Shown: positions 21,280 to 35,399, numbered from the stretch's first letter. The stretch: 64,000 nucleotides of DNA from Epiperipatus broadwayi (GCA_028023455.1 JAQFVV010000316.1:308001-372000), one strand, 5' to 3'. Made by a program: numbers and translations. The notes: generated by a model from the letters alone, not told the origin.

Positions 21280-23490
21280 AATGAGATTTCATTGAGATGA
21301 ACTGCCTCCTGACTGTTCATTTTCTCTGCCTTCCTGTATGTCTCCAAAACAGTCAATCCCATTCATTTCATAATGCTATCCATTGATGATAATCATAGAT
21401 GTCTTCTTATTGATCCATTCACCATATTAAAATATTCTTTTCAAATGAGCTAATCTATCTTGCAACATGTCCAAAATATTGTAATTTTTGTCATTTTATC
21501 ATCTCCAACAATTGACATTTTTTTAGAACATTCTCCTAAACCCATTCAGTAGTTTTCTTAGCTGTCCAAGGCATGGCAAACCTCCCTTCTATGACTATGC
21601 CTTACATCCACATACTGCAATGAACATATCAAAGCTTTCAATAATCTACACTTTGACCACATATTTATACCTCTGTTTTCTTATGCAGACTTTAATTTTG
21701 TAAAGGCTTCCAATGTCAGCTGTAATTATTCATTTATCTCTGCATGACATTTTTCATCTTAATTTATTCTGAAACTCAAATAGGCCAACCCCTAAACCTG
21801 TTCCAGTCAATCTCCATCGATTTTTATAGTTCCTTCATTCAATCATGATACCCTTGTGTTTTTCTTGTATTTAGCCTCGGCCCATACTCTGCCCTTATCA
21901 CAAATGATCACTCAGATCCTGTAGCCCTTTCTCTGCAGTTGCAATTAATACATCTTACATATCGCAAATTACATAAACATCTTCCTCAATAAAAAATCGA
22001 CCTTGAAAAATATCTAAAACTTCTCTCAGCAAAGTGACAACCTACAGCCTTCCTCGCTCCTTTACTTCTTGAAACCAATCAGAATTTATCTGTGCAACTC
22101 TCACTCTATCTTAGATATATCAAATGTAAATGATATCTAGTATTGTTTCCCAGAGTTAATCAAGACTTACAGCATCAAAAATTTTCTGATAATCTATAAA
22201 ACGGATACAACAGCTGTCAAAATTCTTTTAGCTTTATTGAGAATAATATTCAGGTTAGTTATCTGATCTCTTGTCCCCTGTGATCTAAAACCTGTTTGTT
22301 CTTGTGCCAATTCTCATTCTATCTTTGCCTGCAGTCTATTCAAAGCTATTTTGCTGGGATGTAAATAAAAGCTATTGACCTATAATTATCACAATCCAGT
22401 CCTCAGGTTAAACTCCATTATTCTATATAACCAAAATCAATCTATATAATCTACCTACAATTGCAACTTCTCTTTTCTTAAATAATTCTATGAGGATTTC
22501 ATCTGATTCTGATAATCTTCCATTGGCAGTTCTTGATATGGTTTTTATTACTTCACTTTTTAATGTCAATGATTTATATTTTGATACAGCATATCAAATA
22601 TTATTGTACCCCCTTTGTACATGTCTTCAAAAATTCTCTCCATCCACTAACTACCTCTTCTAGGTCTGTCAGCAGTCCACCAGATTTATCTTTTATCATA
22701 ATCAATTTTTATAACAAACTTTCCTTTAAGTTTTTTCACAATATGAAACATTTGCTTAATTCTAATCACATATACTTCATTTTTCAAGTTCCATTAATAA
22801 ATTGTTTGTACAATCTTGCTATCTCTACTCACTTCATTCTGTGACACTTGTTTCAACTGCATACTTTACATGATCACAATTCTTAATTCTTTTTTCATTG
22901 ACTATTTCCATTTATTTCCAGCTAATCAATAAGCCATCATTGTTTTTCTTCCCTCTCAAACAACCTCTCATGCAACTTCTAACAGGTTGATTTTTAACTA
23001 CTGCCAATGTTCTTCCACATCACTGCTTTCAGTCAGACATTCAAATTGATTTGTTAATGTGCAAACATACTCTGATAATCTACCACCAGTTATGCAATCT
23101 ATATTCAGCCTTTTAAGATTACTCTTCCTGATATTACACAATTTCATTTTTATATCCACAATCAAAAGCTGATGATCTGTGTTTAGGTTAGTGCATCAAT
23201 ATCCTTTTCTTATCTACTATGATATAGTTAATTTTGGTTTCTAATAAGAGCATTAAGAGATATCCATGTATACCTTGATTATTTTGTGTGGTGAAAAGTA
23301 TGTATTTGTAATAATTAAATTATTTAAACAGTAGAAATCACCAAATTTTGACCAGCCATGTTACATGACCCCAGTCCATGTTTCCCAATTACTTTAATAT
23401 CTAATCTCATTCCAACTTTGACATTTACATCATCTTGGATAATATCCATTCCTTTATTTTTTCATTTCTGATAAACTGATGTCAACCTTC
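21280..23490 (-). mobile_element. Old, heavily decayed LINE (endonuclease-RT)
   Basis: Read on the minus strand in changing frames: near 23400-23180 the end of an apurinic-type endonuclease (a GKHGLG-like block, FxSxNNLIITNTYF, RNQINYIIVDK); near 22250-22000 polymerase remains (FIDYQKIFDAV, corresponding to FxDxxKAFDxV); near 21590-21350 the C-terminal block RFAMPW...QYFGHVAR. The order matches non-LTR elements of the RTE/CR1-like kind. There are many stops, so it is a fossil. Confidence 0.7.
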
Positions 23491-23904
23491 ATAGTTATAG
23501 CTATATAATAATATATGATTACGAGATCCATCGGTGAAGTCCTCATATAAACCACCAGAATTCCTTTATTTAAAAACTTAAAACAAATCCATCTTTCTTT
23601 ATTACTGTTACAATGCTTATTTTATTAAATAACATCATCCTTACAGTTTCAATAGACCAGCAATCTCCTTCAGAGCTATCCTATTATTATTAAAATTATG
23701 TGCAAGAAAAGAAACAATAGAACGCGTAAGATTAAAGAGACATGGCTCATCGCACAAAACAAATATGTAATGAATCAAAGAACTAACAATATTCAAATTA
23801 GCAAAAAACATTACACTTTCAGATTCTTAACAGAACAATCATGATTATGATGCATAAGCTGTAGATCATGTGACTTAATTTAATAAGCTTGTATTTGTAA
23901 CGTG

Positions 23905-24600
23905 CTAATAGCTCTAAACAAGCTTTTTTCGATAAATGCCACAAGAGAAAGCATTTAAAATCTCTATCTAGAATTATCCCTACCCCAAACAATTTTGCTA
24001 ATGGCTCTCATCAGCACATTCAGACATTAGATCTAAAACACCAATTCAAGCCCAGCATTTACCTAATACTTAACTATTAAGTAGAAAATCTGAAATTTTC
24101 ATACATCTATAATCTCTTCAAATCCAGCTATCTAACTTAAATAGCTATATGAAACTGAATAACATTCAGATACACCATATATTAATAGCCTTAGCAATAC
24201 ACATTGCCAATGTCTCAAAAGCCAACTATAATAGTAAGGAAACCAAGTCATACATCATGTGACTTAATTTAATAAACTTAACAAATACAATATAATGAGC
24301 GTAAGGCTATTAATATATGATGCATCTAAATTTTGTTCAGTACCATATGGCTATTTAAGTTAAATAGCTGGATTTGAAACATATAGATGTCTGAAAATTT
24401 CAGATTTTCTACTTAATAGTTAAATATTTGATAAATGTTGGGCTTGAATTTAAATTTTAGATCCAGTGTCTGAACGTTCTAGTACCTCACTGATAAAAGC
24501 CATTAGCTCGAAATCGGTTTAGGGATAATTCTAGATAAAGATTTTTAATGCTTTTACTTGTGACATTTATTGAAAAAAACTTTATTAGCATTCTCATTAT
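23905..24600. mobile_element. Inverted pair of repeats with hammerhead-like cores
   Basis: Arms about 23905-24225 and 24255-24600. The right arm (+) has CCUCA-CUGAUAA-AAGC-CAUUA-GCUC-GAAAU at 24485-24514; the left arm (-) has CUGAUGA-GAGCC-AUUAGC at 23985-24014 with GAAA decayed. Each arm keeps what the other lost: together they give an uninterrupted GAGC/GCUC stem II directly between the two core strings. Downstream GGUU|UAGGG or GUU|UGGGG could pair with CCUCA as stem I. Confidence 0.6.
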
Positions 24601-24604
24601 ATTA

Positions 24605-27600
24605 AATCAATTTCATTTAACATATTTTATCTCTACTTGGTAAATACAAGAAAACATCAATAGTTTTTCAAATAAACAAACAACATTATATCTCATTATA
24701 AACTGAATCATTTTTATATATTATTTTTATCTTATTGAGATTGTTGTCAATATTGGGATTGTCTAAGTGTTGACTGTTTTAACAATATATATATATATAT
24801 TGTGCCCTTGTCTGTAGATCATAGGTAGGGTAGAAAGGTCAATTATGAAAAAAATTTTAAATTTTAAGTTATATTTGAGTGATATAAAAGTAATAATAGA
24901 TTTGTAATACAATTTTAAGCTAAAATACCTAACAGATAACAGTATAATAAAGTATTTTAAAAAGTAAACAGTTAAATAAAGTTTTAATATCATTGCTTAT
25001 GGTTGTGAAAGCTGGCCATACAAAATAACACAGCTATAGATAGTTAAAATTATAGTAATAATTGGAATATAATATTTAGAATTAACAGATTAAATAAATG
25101 AAATGTAATATTATAATTAGTCAAAATTAATAAGGGATATTTTTTTATTAATAAGCTTCGGGATGGTGAGAATTATATTTAGTCCTATAAGTTTCAATTT
25201 ATTTTTCAAAATTTTAGAAAGTACATTAGTTTTGGTAATTTAAACCGAGACATAAATAAAAGATTATTTTGTAAAGTGAATAGACACGTGATCGTATATT
25301 ATATGCCTTCACGCACACACACACTTGGTAAATAATAATAAAGTTTGTGAATTTAAAACTAGATATAATTGTCATCTATCATAAAAATTAAAGTTAAAAA
25401 TATTATAGATTGTCTTAATAATTATTTTAAAGATCAAATAATGATTTTATCAAACTATGATTAAATTTAATAATATTAAGTTAAAGTAATATTCCAGACA
25501 TTACGTCATAAATATTTATTTAAAAAGTACAATTTATCATCCAAAATAGAATGACTAATATTGTTCGCGCTAAAAAGAAGTATTGACCAATCAACGGATT
25601 TAAATGGGCAAAAAAAAAAATCTAAGATAGACAGAAGCGGGAGATGGAATGTGAAAGTTGAAGAGGAAGGTAACCTTTTTGAATTGCTTGTAACATCGAA
25701 GCTGAAAAAAGTAATATAAATTTATAAATTAATAATTATTCTAAAGTTAGTCTTTAACAGATAATATAATTTTGTATCCAGAAAGATGATTTGCTAATTT
25801 CTACGTGATCTTACCAGTGGATTTAATCAAATTTGACCATTCAGCCTACAATAAAGTGGAAATACCAAGAATAATAATTGAAATAATTATTGAAAGAAAA
25901 ATGAGTGAAAATTGTATAAGTTTTGTGTTATTTGTGCTCAACCAGAAATTAAATCCTATAACTAGGAAAAATACAAAGGAAAAGCTGTGTGAAAATATAA
26001 GAAAGCAATTATTTGCTATCGAGAGAATCTTATGACGAACATTTGTTTTATAAGTATTTAAAACTAAGTCATATTTCTCTATGAGAAAAATCATAATAAG
26101 CGTTCAAGTATATAGAAAAAGAATGAGGAAGAAAAGTATGTTATATTAAAGGAAAAACATTATTTAAAATATAGTTTCTAAATTAAAAATAGAAGAAAAG
26201 CCATAGTCCTGTATAAAGTGCTATATGAACTTACTAAGAGGAACCTAAGATTTTTATCTCATCATAGAAAAAAAAGGAAAAGATATTAAATGGAAAGAAT
26301 ATTATTTTAAACAGATATAATTAATCACTAAAATGAGGAAAATGGATCCATGGAAATAAAGAAAAATTTATTGAATTTTTAAAATAAAGTACAAGATGCA
26401 TCGAGGGAAAACCAAGCGCGCGGGGGAAAAAGCTAGCAGACTATGTAAAGAAGATCTCAAGAATAAGTGGAAAAAGATGAAGAAAATTAAGGATCATCGT
26501 CCAAGAAGAATTAATAAACAGAATTAAAAGTTTAAATTAGAACATTAAGTGACTGAAGAAAATAAAATATAATTTTTTTTTTAGCTTTGCAATGAACGAT
26601 TTTCCAAGCGAGTCCAACAAAGCTGTATCGTAAATATAGTTTTAATTATTTTTTTTTATTGTATTTAAAGTATAAAATTTGAATTAGCTTAGGGAAACAT
26701 ATAAACATAAATTTTATAATAATTATATTTAAATATACGAGCTAATGGAATGAGAGAAATATTAGTATAAATAAAAATGTGTGTATGGAAAATTTTAAAT
26801 ACCTACTAGAAGTCCTGGAATGGAGAAGTCTACAAATACGATCCAGAGGATAGAGATCGTTGGTAATTTTAATATTATTGGTAATATGTAAAATATTTTT
26901 TTTATAGGTCATCTATTAAGGAATGAAGTGTGAAAGATGTTAAAAGTTATAAGTACACATTTTATCCAACATCAAACATATATTTAAGAGAGTAGTAAAA
27001 TTTTAAAATGTGCATGCAATAAATAATCTAAAAATGATTAATAATAAGTAGCATATTAATTATGTGATTCTTTTGAGTTTTATATTGAAAGTATTCAAAT
27101 AGTTTAGAACAGTAGAGATAGAAATATACGAGAAGTATAGTAAAGAATTTTCTTAAGAATAGCTGTATAGTTAAATAAAAATGAATTTTATTATTATTAG
27201 CAAGGTAGACAGAGAATTTGTCGATGTAATGAAGAGATGAATCTGAAGAAATCAATCAGATAGTGACTTGGGAGTACTGATGTCAAAGGAAACCAAGAGG
27301 ATGTTTTATTAAACTATAAGGAATGAAATATGTGGATCATAATTATTTGTGTGACTTCAGTGTAGATAACTTCGCCCTACAACTGAGCACATATATTCTG
27401 GACAGTGTTTTTTACATATCTTTGAAACTTTCTGATGTGATGAAGCTGAAGAAATAGCTTTAGCATCCTTCCAATACTAGAGGCAGATAGACAGATAAAA
27501 GTCACTCCTCTATGGCGTCCTTAAATTCACTGTGCCATGATTGTCAAAGTTTTATAAAGGATAATATCTTGTTTATTTTGATCCAACGCATCTATATCTT

Positions 27601-29430
27601 CGCTATCTTGATTTCATGAAAATACATCGTCAGGGAGATAATTTTATAGAAATGATACATAAGATAGAAAGTAAGTTAGATAGTAGTTATGTAAGAATAG
27701 TTATTTACTAGAGTAAAGTAGAATTGTATAAGTCCAAAGTGAAAGTATAAGTATTATAAAAGATGAAGAATCATATGATATAATTTTAAAGCCAATTGCT
27801 AAACTGATATAATTTTAAAAGAAAAAAAAAAAAAAACCTTAGAATTAAGTTTTAAAACAATAATAAGATTTTAAAATATTGTACGTGAGATTTAGTAAAA
27901 GAGATTGCATGTTTATTTGGAAAATGAGTTAAAGAAATGTATAACAAAAATGTGTGTTTGTACATAGTGTGTGGATAATGTTAATTGCTATATAAAGTTA
28001 AGGATGGGATCAAAATTTTATCAGTAATTATATTATGATTGATAATAAAAGGAACATGAAAATATCATAAGGATTAAATTCTGTAGGATTCCATACTAAC
28101 AAGAATATAAGTATAATTTTGTAATTTTGTATAATTTTACATAAAAGTAAAGATCTTATAGAAATATAATTTTGAAATTATAAGGACATAATGTCAAATA
28201 GAAAAGTTTAATGGATAGAAATTTTGTGTATTCAGCTAAGCTCAAAACATGTATCCAATAATAATAATTTTGTAAAATACTTTTGTAATTATTAATGGTA
28301 AAAGGGTAAAATAAAATTCGATAATAATAATGTTAAGACATCAACGGGTATAAATAAAAGTTTGTGATAAGTAAATAGGGATATCCGCTGTAAATAATGT
28401 ACAAAGTGTTATTTGTTATAATGTTAATAAAATGTTATAAAATTTTATTAGTAAGCTTTGTGTCTTGGTTGTTGTTTTTCCTACACATGAAATGCATGAA
28501 ATCACAACGCACGTTTATAATTAAACATATTTATGATTTAGCACAAGATAAATAAACATTAGAAATTTTAATAATTTATTTTGTTTTATTTACATAATAA
28601 AAATGAAAGAAGTATAAGTAGAATAGGTATTGGTCATGGGTTAATTGCCACAATATTTAAGTAAAAAAATATGCGAACGTTACCACATAACTTTTGATTA
28701 TCAGATTAATAAATGTTACCACGAAAGTATTTAATACATCTAGAAAGAAAAGAAGATTATATTATTTTATTATTGTCATTGTTCTTATTAATTAGTTATT
28801 CGTTACGTAGTGAATTATGACATAAAATCCCCTTATCATAATTTACTATGGCAATATGAAATCAGTTTTAATTACAATTTATGAACCTGAGATTTAATTA
28901 TTTATTTACTTATCGATTTATCTATTTGATTTGATATGATTTGATTAATTTAACTCTATTTTATTTAATTAATTTATTTATGTGAGCTAGAATTTGTTTT
29001 AAAAATATTAAGATATGATAAAAGTTTTAAAAGTCGTAGGAATGCTATTAGTCAATTATTTAGGATAGTGTTCTTATGCCATTGGGATAGTATCTCAATG
29101 ATCTCTCGTCTTGTTCCTTTGTCATTGCTCCAGGTCTCATGGGAATAATAAAAGATGTTTATGTTGATTCATTTCACAGACATAACTGTGTTTATAAAGT
29201 TCTGAGCTAGTGATTATTTTATTTAAATTATAATAATATATTTGATAGACTGAGTTAGAGAACCCGGAATTATTATTAATGTTAATTATTATTGACCGGA
29301 AATAAATAAGTAAAGAAAATCCGGAATAGTTAGTATATTCTTAGCATGTTGGCATGTTGTTATTATTATGGAGCGGGGGGAAGGTTACAATATATATATA
29401 TAAAACCAAAACTGTTTAACACTATACTAG
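24605..29430. other. Purine-biased AT-rich region, no gene recognised
   Basis: The plus strand is noticeably A+G-rich from about 25.6 to 28.4 kb. A basic open stretch near 26397-26520 (MHRGKTKRAGEKASRLCKED...) and an open frame at 25805-26035 have no recognised relatives. 28.4-29.4 kb has the composition of a long terminal repeat end (AATAAAATG near 28428), but no paired LTR was found. Confidence 0.35.
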
Positions 29431-29691
29431 CAAAAATAAAAATGCAAAACCATAAAACAATACAATACTAGATTAAATTTTAAATTTTTTTACCAAAATC
29501 CTTACACAACCATGGTTTCATCTACTACAAAAGAAGTCTTCATGAGATTGATAGCCTCAGAATCAAGGAGTTTTATCATCAAAGTCTCCTTTATTCTTCT
29601 TTTTAACTCATTCTTTTCATAAAAAATAACCGAAGCATTGTTAAACAATATTCTATGACCTGTATTCAATGTTGAGAAGGTTAATGATGTT

Positions 29692-30075
29692 TTGTTTTGT
29701 AGTCATTTTATAAAACCTAAAAATTTGAGAAATATGATTAGGCCTGATAGTTATCAGCCTTTTATACATAAAAAAATGTCTTTGTTGAATTTTTGTTGTC
29801 GGAATAGAAGGCTTAATAATTTTAATAATGATGCTGATATTCAAAGAAGTCAATTTGCTGTTGAATATGTAGAATTGGGTTATAATCATGATTTTATTAA
29901 AAAAGTGGTATTTAATAATAATGTTTATAGTCGTGATTTGGATGATAAGAATTTTGTTGGTAAGGATGATGATTATATGTCTTTACCATTTAAAGCATCA
30001 ATTTATAATTTGGTTTATAGGAATAGTCATTTGTTAGGTGGAATGAAGGTTGCATGGAGGATGGTTCTGATTTGA
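29692..30075 (+). pseudogene. Penelope-like ORF, region before GIY-YIG
   Basis: A 127-codon open frame (SLLNFCCRNRRLNNFNND..., RSQFAVEYVELGYNHDFIKK) in the position of the thumb/linker that follows the RT of Penelope-like elements. It is out of frame with the GIY-YIG part, which starts 22 bases before its stop; a frameshift near 30050 is likely. The reverse-transcriptase catalytic motifs themselves are missing, so the copy is 5'-truncated. Confidence 0.55.
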
Positions 30076-30425
30076 ATTCATTACTTAATGGTTCAAAGCA
30101 GTCTATTGATAGTAGGTCTATTCCTGGTATTGTTTATAAAATTCCATGTAGTTGTGGTAAATTTTATGTAGGTCAGAGTAAATTTAGCCTTAATGAAAGG
30201 GTTAAGGTTCATATAAGTAGGGTTAGGTATCTTAACTTAGCTTTATATATTCATGAATTGAATACAGGTCATACAATATTGTTTAACAATGCTCCGGTTA
30301 TTTTTTATGAAAAGAATGAGTTAAAAAGAAGAATAAAGGAGACTTTGATGATAAAACTCCTTGATTCTGAGGCTATCAATCTCATGAAGACTTCTTTTGA
30401 TATTAAGGGAAGGTGGAATTTGTAG
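30054..30425 (+). pseudogene. GIY-YIG endonuclease domain of Penelope-like element
   Basis: Residues 25-40 read GIVYKIPCSCGKFYVGQS, the GIY...YVG core of GIY-YIG nucleases with the Cys pair common in Penelope-like elements. NERVKVHI supplies the conserved arginine/histidine region and YIHELNTGH follows. The tail EAINLMKTSFDIKGRWNL ends at a normal stop. The domain would nick target DNA for insertion. It is uninterrupted but detached from a complete RT. Confidence 0.8.
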
Positions 30426-30604
30426 TGAATTATGGGAAGGTTTGTTTGTATATATATATATATATATATTTGCGTTTTCCTTTAGATTGATTTTCACTTG
30501 AGAAGGTCTATTTGTAGTAGATGAAACCATGGTTGTGTAAGGATTTTGGTAAAAAATTTAAAATTTAATCTAGTATTGTATTGTTTTATGGTTTTGCATA
30601 TATA

Positions 30605-32640
30605 TAATATAACGATCGAAATGTAAGTGAAGATCGAATCTAACCGCAAAAACAATATCTGCAACTACCAGGGCGCCATCTAGGCATTTGAGCCTAGAAA
30701 AATTTATAAAGTAGGCAGATACGCGCTGTTAAGATTCCACTTTATTTAAATATTCCGATCGTTAGCCCAAGTCACTAGCTCAGCGGAGACGCAGAGATAA
30801 AAATCTATAAATTTTATATCTTAAATATAAAAGAATAAAAGCCACTGCCAGAAATTAACACATAAAAATATTTATTTATGCACATATAAAATCATTCTAA
30901 ATTCGAGGAATAGGTTTGACATTTTTAGGTTTTTATATTACTCTTTAATTGTACATTTACATAAATTTCAATGAGTTTAATATTTTATTTAGATGGTCAA
31001 GTATGAATAGACTACATAGATCTGCATTTGAAAAGAAAATATTCTTCCCTGATTTAACCTTAGGCAACAAATTTCGCAATCAACTGGCGCCAATCCATCT
31101 GATACATTCATGTATTCAATATAGCATGATACGACAACACAAAATACTATACTGTCAGAAATTTCATCTGAACAATAAGTAGAAATAGAGAAGACATTGA
31201 CTCTCCACCAACAGGAATGTGACATCTGTTGGCAAGTAGAACAATAAACAAAAAACTCCATAGGAATGGACTGCAGTCTTCTGCCGACTTACAAACCCAT
31301 CCATAGGCAAACAGAGGGTGTGTGGCATATATTTATAATCCTGCCCATAGCGGATCTCATACTACATCTACTATTACAGAAATATATCCAATCCATTGAA
31401 CCAATTCAACTACGAAATGAATAACCTAAGATTACCCTCCCTTAATATAACTTTACAAACTATATAGCCATTCACGCCCGACTTAACTTTAACATTTAAA
31501 TACGTTCGCACAAATGCATTTTATAAAATTTGTTTTAAAATGTTGAGTACAGATCAGCTGCACAGATTCCACGGTCAAAAACATTACAAATTAAACACAA
31601 CCGATCAAAATACAAAGTCATCGATAAACGTCACTTGCATAGGGAATATACAAATCCCATTAGCATTCATCGTAAGATGCTTGCAGTGATATCATTGACA
31701 TATATTCTAATCGAATGTGAAAACCACAACATTATCAACCGCTAACGAATCTATGCAACGTCTATACCCAACCTAAATTTCATCATTTAAAATTTAAACA
31801 ATAAACAATTTATACAAGAAAAAAAATGGAAATGATTTTTATCAATCGAAAAACATATAAAATTAAACATTATTAATTTGATTTAAAAACTTACAAAAGT
31901 CAGATAAGAGTCCGTTTTTAATATTTAAGTTGGCTTGTTTATCAATTTATAAAACTTGACAAAAGTTCTTAATTGATTTTAATAATTGTTCATTTCATAT
32001 AGCTTATGGTAGAAGAGTCCAGGTTCCTGTTTTTAATTCCCTCGACGCCTCCATTAGAAGATAATGTTCTGGAGATGGCAATAGCTGGTTCAAGGTATCA
32101 CAGTCTTTTCCTTTTTTTAAATAGAGAGTGTGGTATGTGCGTCCTACCACCTCTCAAACCCACAACGCTGGAACTGCCCGAAAAAACTGTATTTCCCTTT
32201 TTATATTATCCACACGGATTCAATTAACAAAACGTCACTAATCCATCACTTTCGTTAGGGTCCGAGCCAAGGCTTAGTGCTTCCATTGGTCAAGCTAAAA
32301 TCTCTTTCTTCTCTTATCTAACTTTTCATATGACTTTTTAATTAGACAGCTTTTGGATAATTAATAAACAATCATTTCCATTTACAGATTACAAGAATTA
32401 ATTAATACCTGTTTTTATTTTTACTTACGTTATTTCTTTTTTAAACTATTTTTATATTTAAATCTTTTTTTATAAAAAAAATACATTCAAATACCTTTTT
32501 TTATTTATTAAAAAAAAAAATTTTTAAAGTTTAGCATCTGTGCGAATATATACGTTTAACAAACATTTTAATTTTAGCGTTTAGTTTTTTTTTTCTTTTT
32601 AATACACTTATTTTTATATGCGAACTTAAAAGTTTTTATT
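30605..32640. other. Unassigned region, no gene recognised
   Basis: It has scattered higher-GC patches (for example CAGGGCGCCATCTAGG near 30669, CTCAGCGGAGACGC near 30779) that look like transposon debris. Open frames of 70-90 codons around 30950-31260 and 32006-32227 show no signature. Confidence 0.35.
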
Positions 32641-32641
32641 T

Positions 32642-32667
32642 TAAATTAATGTAACGACATATTTATA
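32642..32667. repeat. Inverted repeat at 5' border of RTE element
   Basis: TGTAACGA and TCGTTACA enclose ten AT bases immediately before the LINE. It may be part of an older element that the LINE entered. Confidence 0.5.
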
Positions 32668-33647
32668 TATCGTTACAATATCAAGTGAAGGAAGATTGCA
32701 AGAATTAGAAGAATTGTCTTATATTAAATGGGACATTATTGGACTTTCTGAAGTTAGAAGAAAAGGTGAAAAGACAATTGATTTAAAAAGCGGACCTGTA
32801 CTCTATTATAAAGGCACAAATATTGGAAATACAAGTGGAGTAGAATTCATTATAAATAAAAAGTGGAAGAACAACATTGTGGAGATTGATGGTGTATCGG
32901 ACAGAGTGGCAAGATTAGTTATGTAACTTAATAGCAGATACCAAATGAAGATAATTCAGGTTTATGCCCCAACAAGTTCTCATAGTGATGAAGTAGTAGA
33001 AGATTTTTATATGGATGTACAGAAGGCTTTTGATCAGAGTAATATGAAAGATTTAAAGTGTTGTAGATAATTTTGGTTATGGTAATGGAAATGAGAGAAA
33101 ACAATAGACTTGTGGAGTTTGCAAAAATAGAAAAACTTTATATTATGAATTCTTTTTTTTGAGAAAAATGTTAAAAGGAAATGGACATGGAAGCATCCAA
33201 ATGAAGGTACAGCAGAATTGGATTATATTTTGACTAACGGAAAATACATATTTCAAGATTGTAATGTTCTTAATGAATTTAGCATGGGAAGTGATCATCG
33301 ATTAGTAAGATGTAAGATACGTGTTAATGCAAAACTAGAGAGACAAAAATTATTAAGAAAAACAAAATTTACAGTTGATATTCCTAATCTTCGGAAACAT
33401 TCTAATGAATTCAAATTAGAACTTACAAATCAGTTTCAAGTATTAGTAGATTTTGAACATGATTCAAATTTGAATGAAATTAATATGAAAAAAACTGATA
33501 CACTTTTAAAAACTGCAGCAAAGATAGAAAAAATAATTGATGAATAAAATTTCTACAGAGACTAAAGAATTTATGAAGAAAAGAAGGAATATGAAGATAT
33601 ACAAAAATGATGCATTAAAAAGGATTGAATATCTCTAATTTTGTAAA

Positions 33648-34587
33648 ATGCTGCGGAAAAGAGTTGAAAATGATATAAGAAAGTGTAACTGTGAACTAGT
33701 AAGGAAAGCTGTAGAAGAGAATAAAAGTCTTAAGAGTGTAAAACAACATTTTGGTATTGGTAGGAAATTTATATCTGCAATAAGAAAAAAAGATGGAATT
33801 ATTACTAAAAAGAGAGATGACATCATGAAATGGGTAGAAAACTTTTATCAAGAATTATATAGTAATAAAGAACAAGTACCTCCTATATCTATTACATCTT
33901 CCGAATTGTCCAGAATTTTAAATGAAGAAGTGAGACATGCAATTAAATGTATGAAGAAAGGAAGAAAAGGCTCCAGGTAATGATGGAATTATAATTGATA
34001 TATTAAAAGAAGCAGATGAAGAAATAAATTTTTTTTTTTAGCAAAGTTATATACCAAATGTCTAAATGATAAAGATGTACCAGATGATTGAAAGAATGCA
34101 GTATTAATATTAATATTTAAAAAAGGTGATAAAGAAGATATTAGGAATTACAGACCTATCAGTTTTATACAAAATTTTTACTAAGATAATTACAACTCGT
34201 CTACAGAAAACATTGGATTTCCACCAACCAAGGGAACAAGCTGGGTTTAAAAGTGGTTTTAGTACAGTAGATCATATCCAGGTATTGGCAGAAGTTATAG
34301 AAAGGACAAATGAATATGAATTGCCATTATGCTTAGGATTTGTAGATTATGAAAAGGCATTTGATTCTATAAACATTTCTTCAGTGATTAAAGCATTGGA
34401 TCATCAAGGTATAGATCTAGGATATTGTCATATTTTAAAGAATATTTATAAAAATGCAACAGCAACAATTAGATTACATAAGGATACTGGGAAAGTCAAC
34501 ATTGAGGAGGGTATAAGACAGGGTGACTTCATATCTCCAAAACTTTTTACAGCAGTGCTGCAAGAAGTGTTTTGTGGATTAAAATAG
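33648..34587 (+). pseudogene. RTE reverse transcriptase, fragments 1-2
   Basis: Open pieces 33648-33980 (linker, EVRHAIKCMKKGRKGS) and 34126-34587 (fingers/palm, with the first catalytic Asp in FVDYEKAFD). They are separated by a frameshift and an in-frame TGA (near 34088). The second piece ends with TAG at 34585-34587. Confidence 0.8.
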
Positions 34588-34599
34588 AAAACTAAAGGA

Positions 34600-35399
34600 G
34601 TGAAAGTAAATGGAGATTATTTAAGTCATTTAGATTTTGCAGATGATATAGTTGTTTTTGCAAATAAGGCTTTACAGCTGCAAGAAATATTGCAGGAGTT
34701 ATCAGATGAAAGTAGAAAAGTAGGACTAAAGATAAATGTTAAAAAGACTAAAGTAATACTTAATGGATTTTCTCAAAATATGAAAATAAAGATTGATTAT
34801 GATGATTTAAAAGAAGTTAACAGTTAGAAATACCTTGATCATATTATTAGTACAGATAGAAACAAAATAGATTAAATTAATCATAGAATTAAACTTAGTT
34901 GGAATGCTTTTGGTAGAAATAACTTGATACTAAAAAAAATATGCCTATGTGTTTGAAAAGGAAGGTTTTTCATAAATGTGTTTTACCAGTTCTTACTTAT
35001 GGATCTGAGACTTGGACACTTAATAGAAGAGCAATACAGAGACTTCAGACCACTCAAAGGAGTATGGAGAGATGTATGTTGGGAGTAACAAGAAGAGATC
35101 GAAAACGCAATGTATGGGTAAGACAACAAACAGGTGTTACTGACCTTATTGAAAAAATTAAAAGACTAAAATGGAGTTGGGCTAGACATATTTCTAGAAG
35201 AGATGATAATAGATGGACAATTGAAATCTTAAACTGGATTGCAAGACATTGTAAAAGACCCAGAAAGAGACCACATGCGAGATGGATGGATGAAATAAGA
35301 AAGTGTGCAGGGGTGATGTGGAGAAGAGAAGCTAAGGATCGGAGAAGATGGATTGAACTTGGAGAGACCTTCATCCTGCAGTGGATTGATAATGGTTGA
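34600..35399 (+). pseudogene. RTE reverse transcriptase palm/thumb and C-terminal domain
   Basis: 34600-34827 holds HLDFADDIVVFA, with the catalytic Asp pair, and the KKTKVI block. 34941-35399 is a 152-codon intact C-terminal domain (CVLPVLTYGSETWT...WRREAKDRRRWIELGET). A stop at 34825-34827 and TAA near 34873 separate them. Confidence 0.8.

Larger units (their letters stand above)
29442..30599 (+). mobile_element. Penelope-like element in hairpin arrangement
   Basis: The right part (29672-30600) is a sense-strand 3' end of a Penelope-like retroelement with a broken ORF ending in a GIY-YIG domain. The left part (29442-29670) is an inverted copy of 30257-30599, so the insertion forms a hairpin with arms of unequal length. 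The left arm lacks about 120 bases corresponding to 30398-30516. Inverted partial copies are typical of Penelope insertions. Confidence 0.85.

Noticed and set aside
25688-29388. A single 3.7 kb LTR element bounded by TGTAACA and GGTTACA
   Set aside because: The end strings are short and common in AT-rich DNA; no gag, protease, RT or primer-binding site was visible inside.
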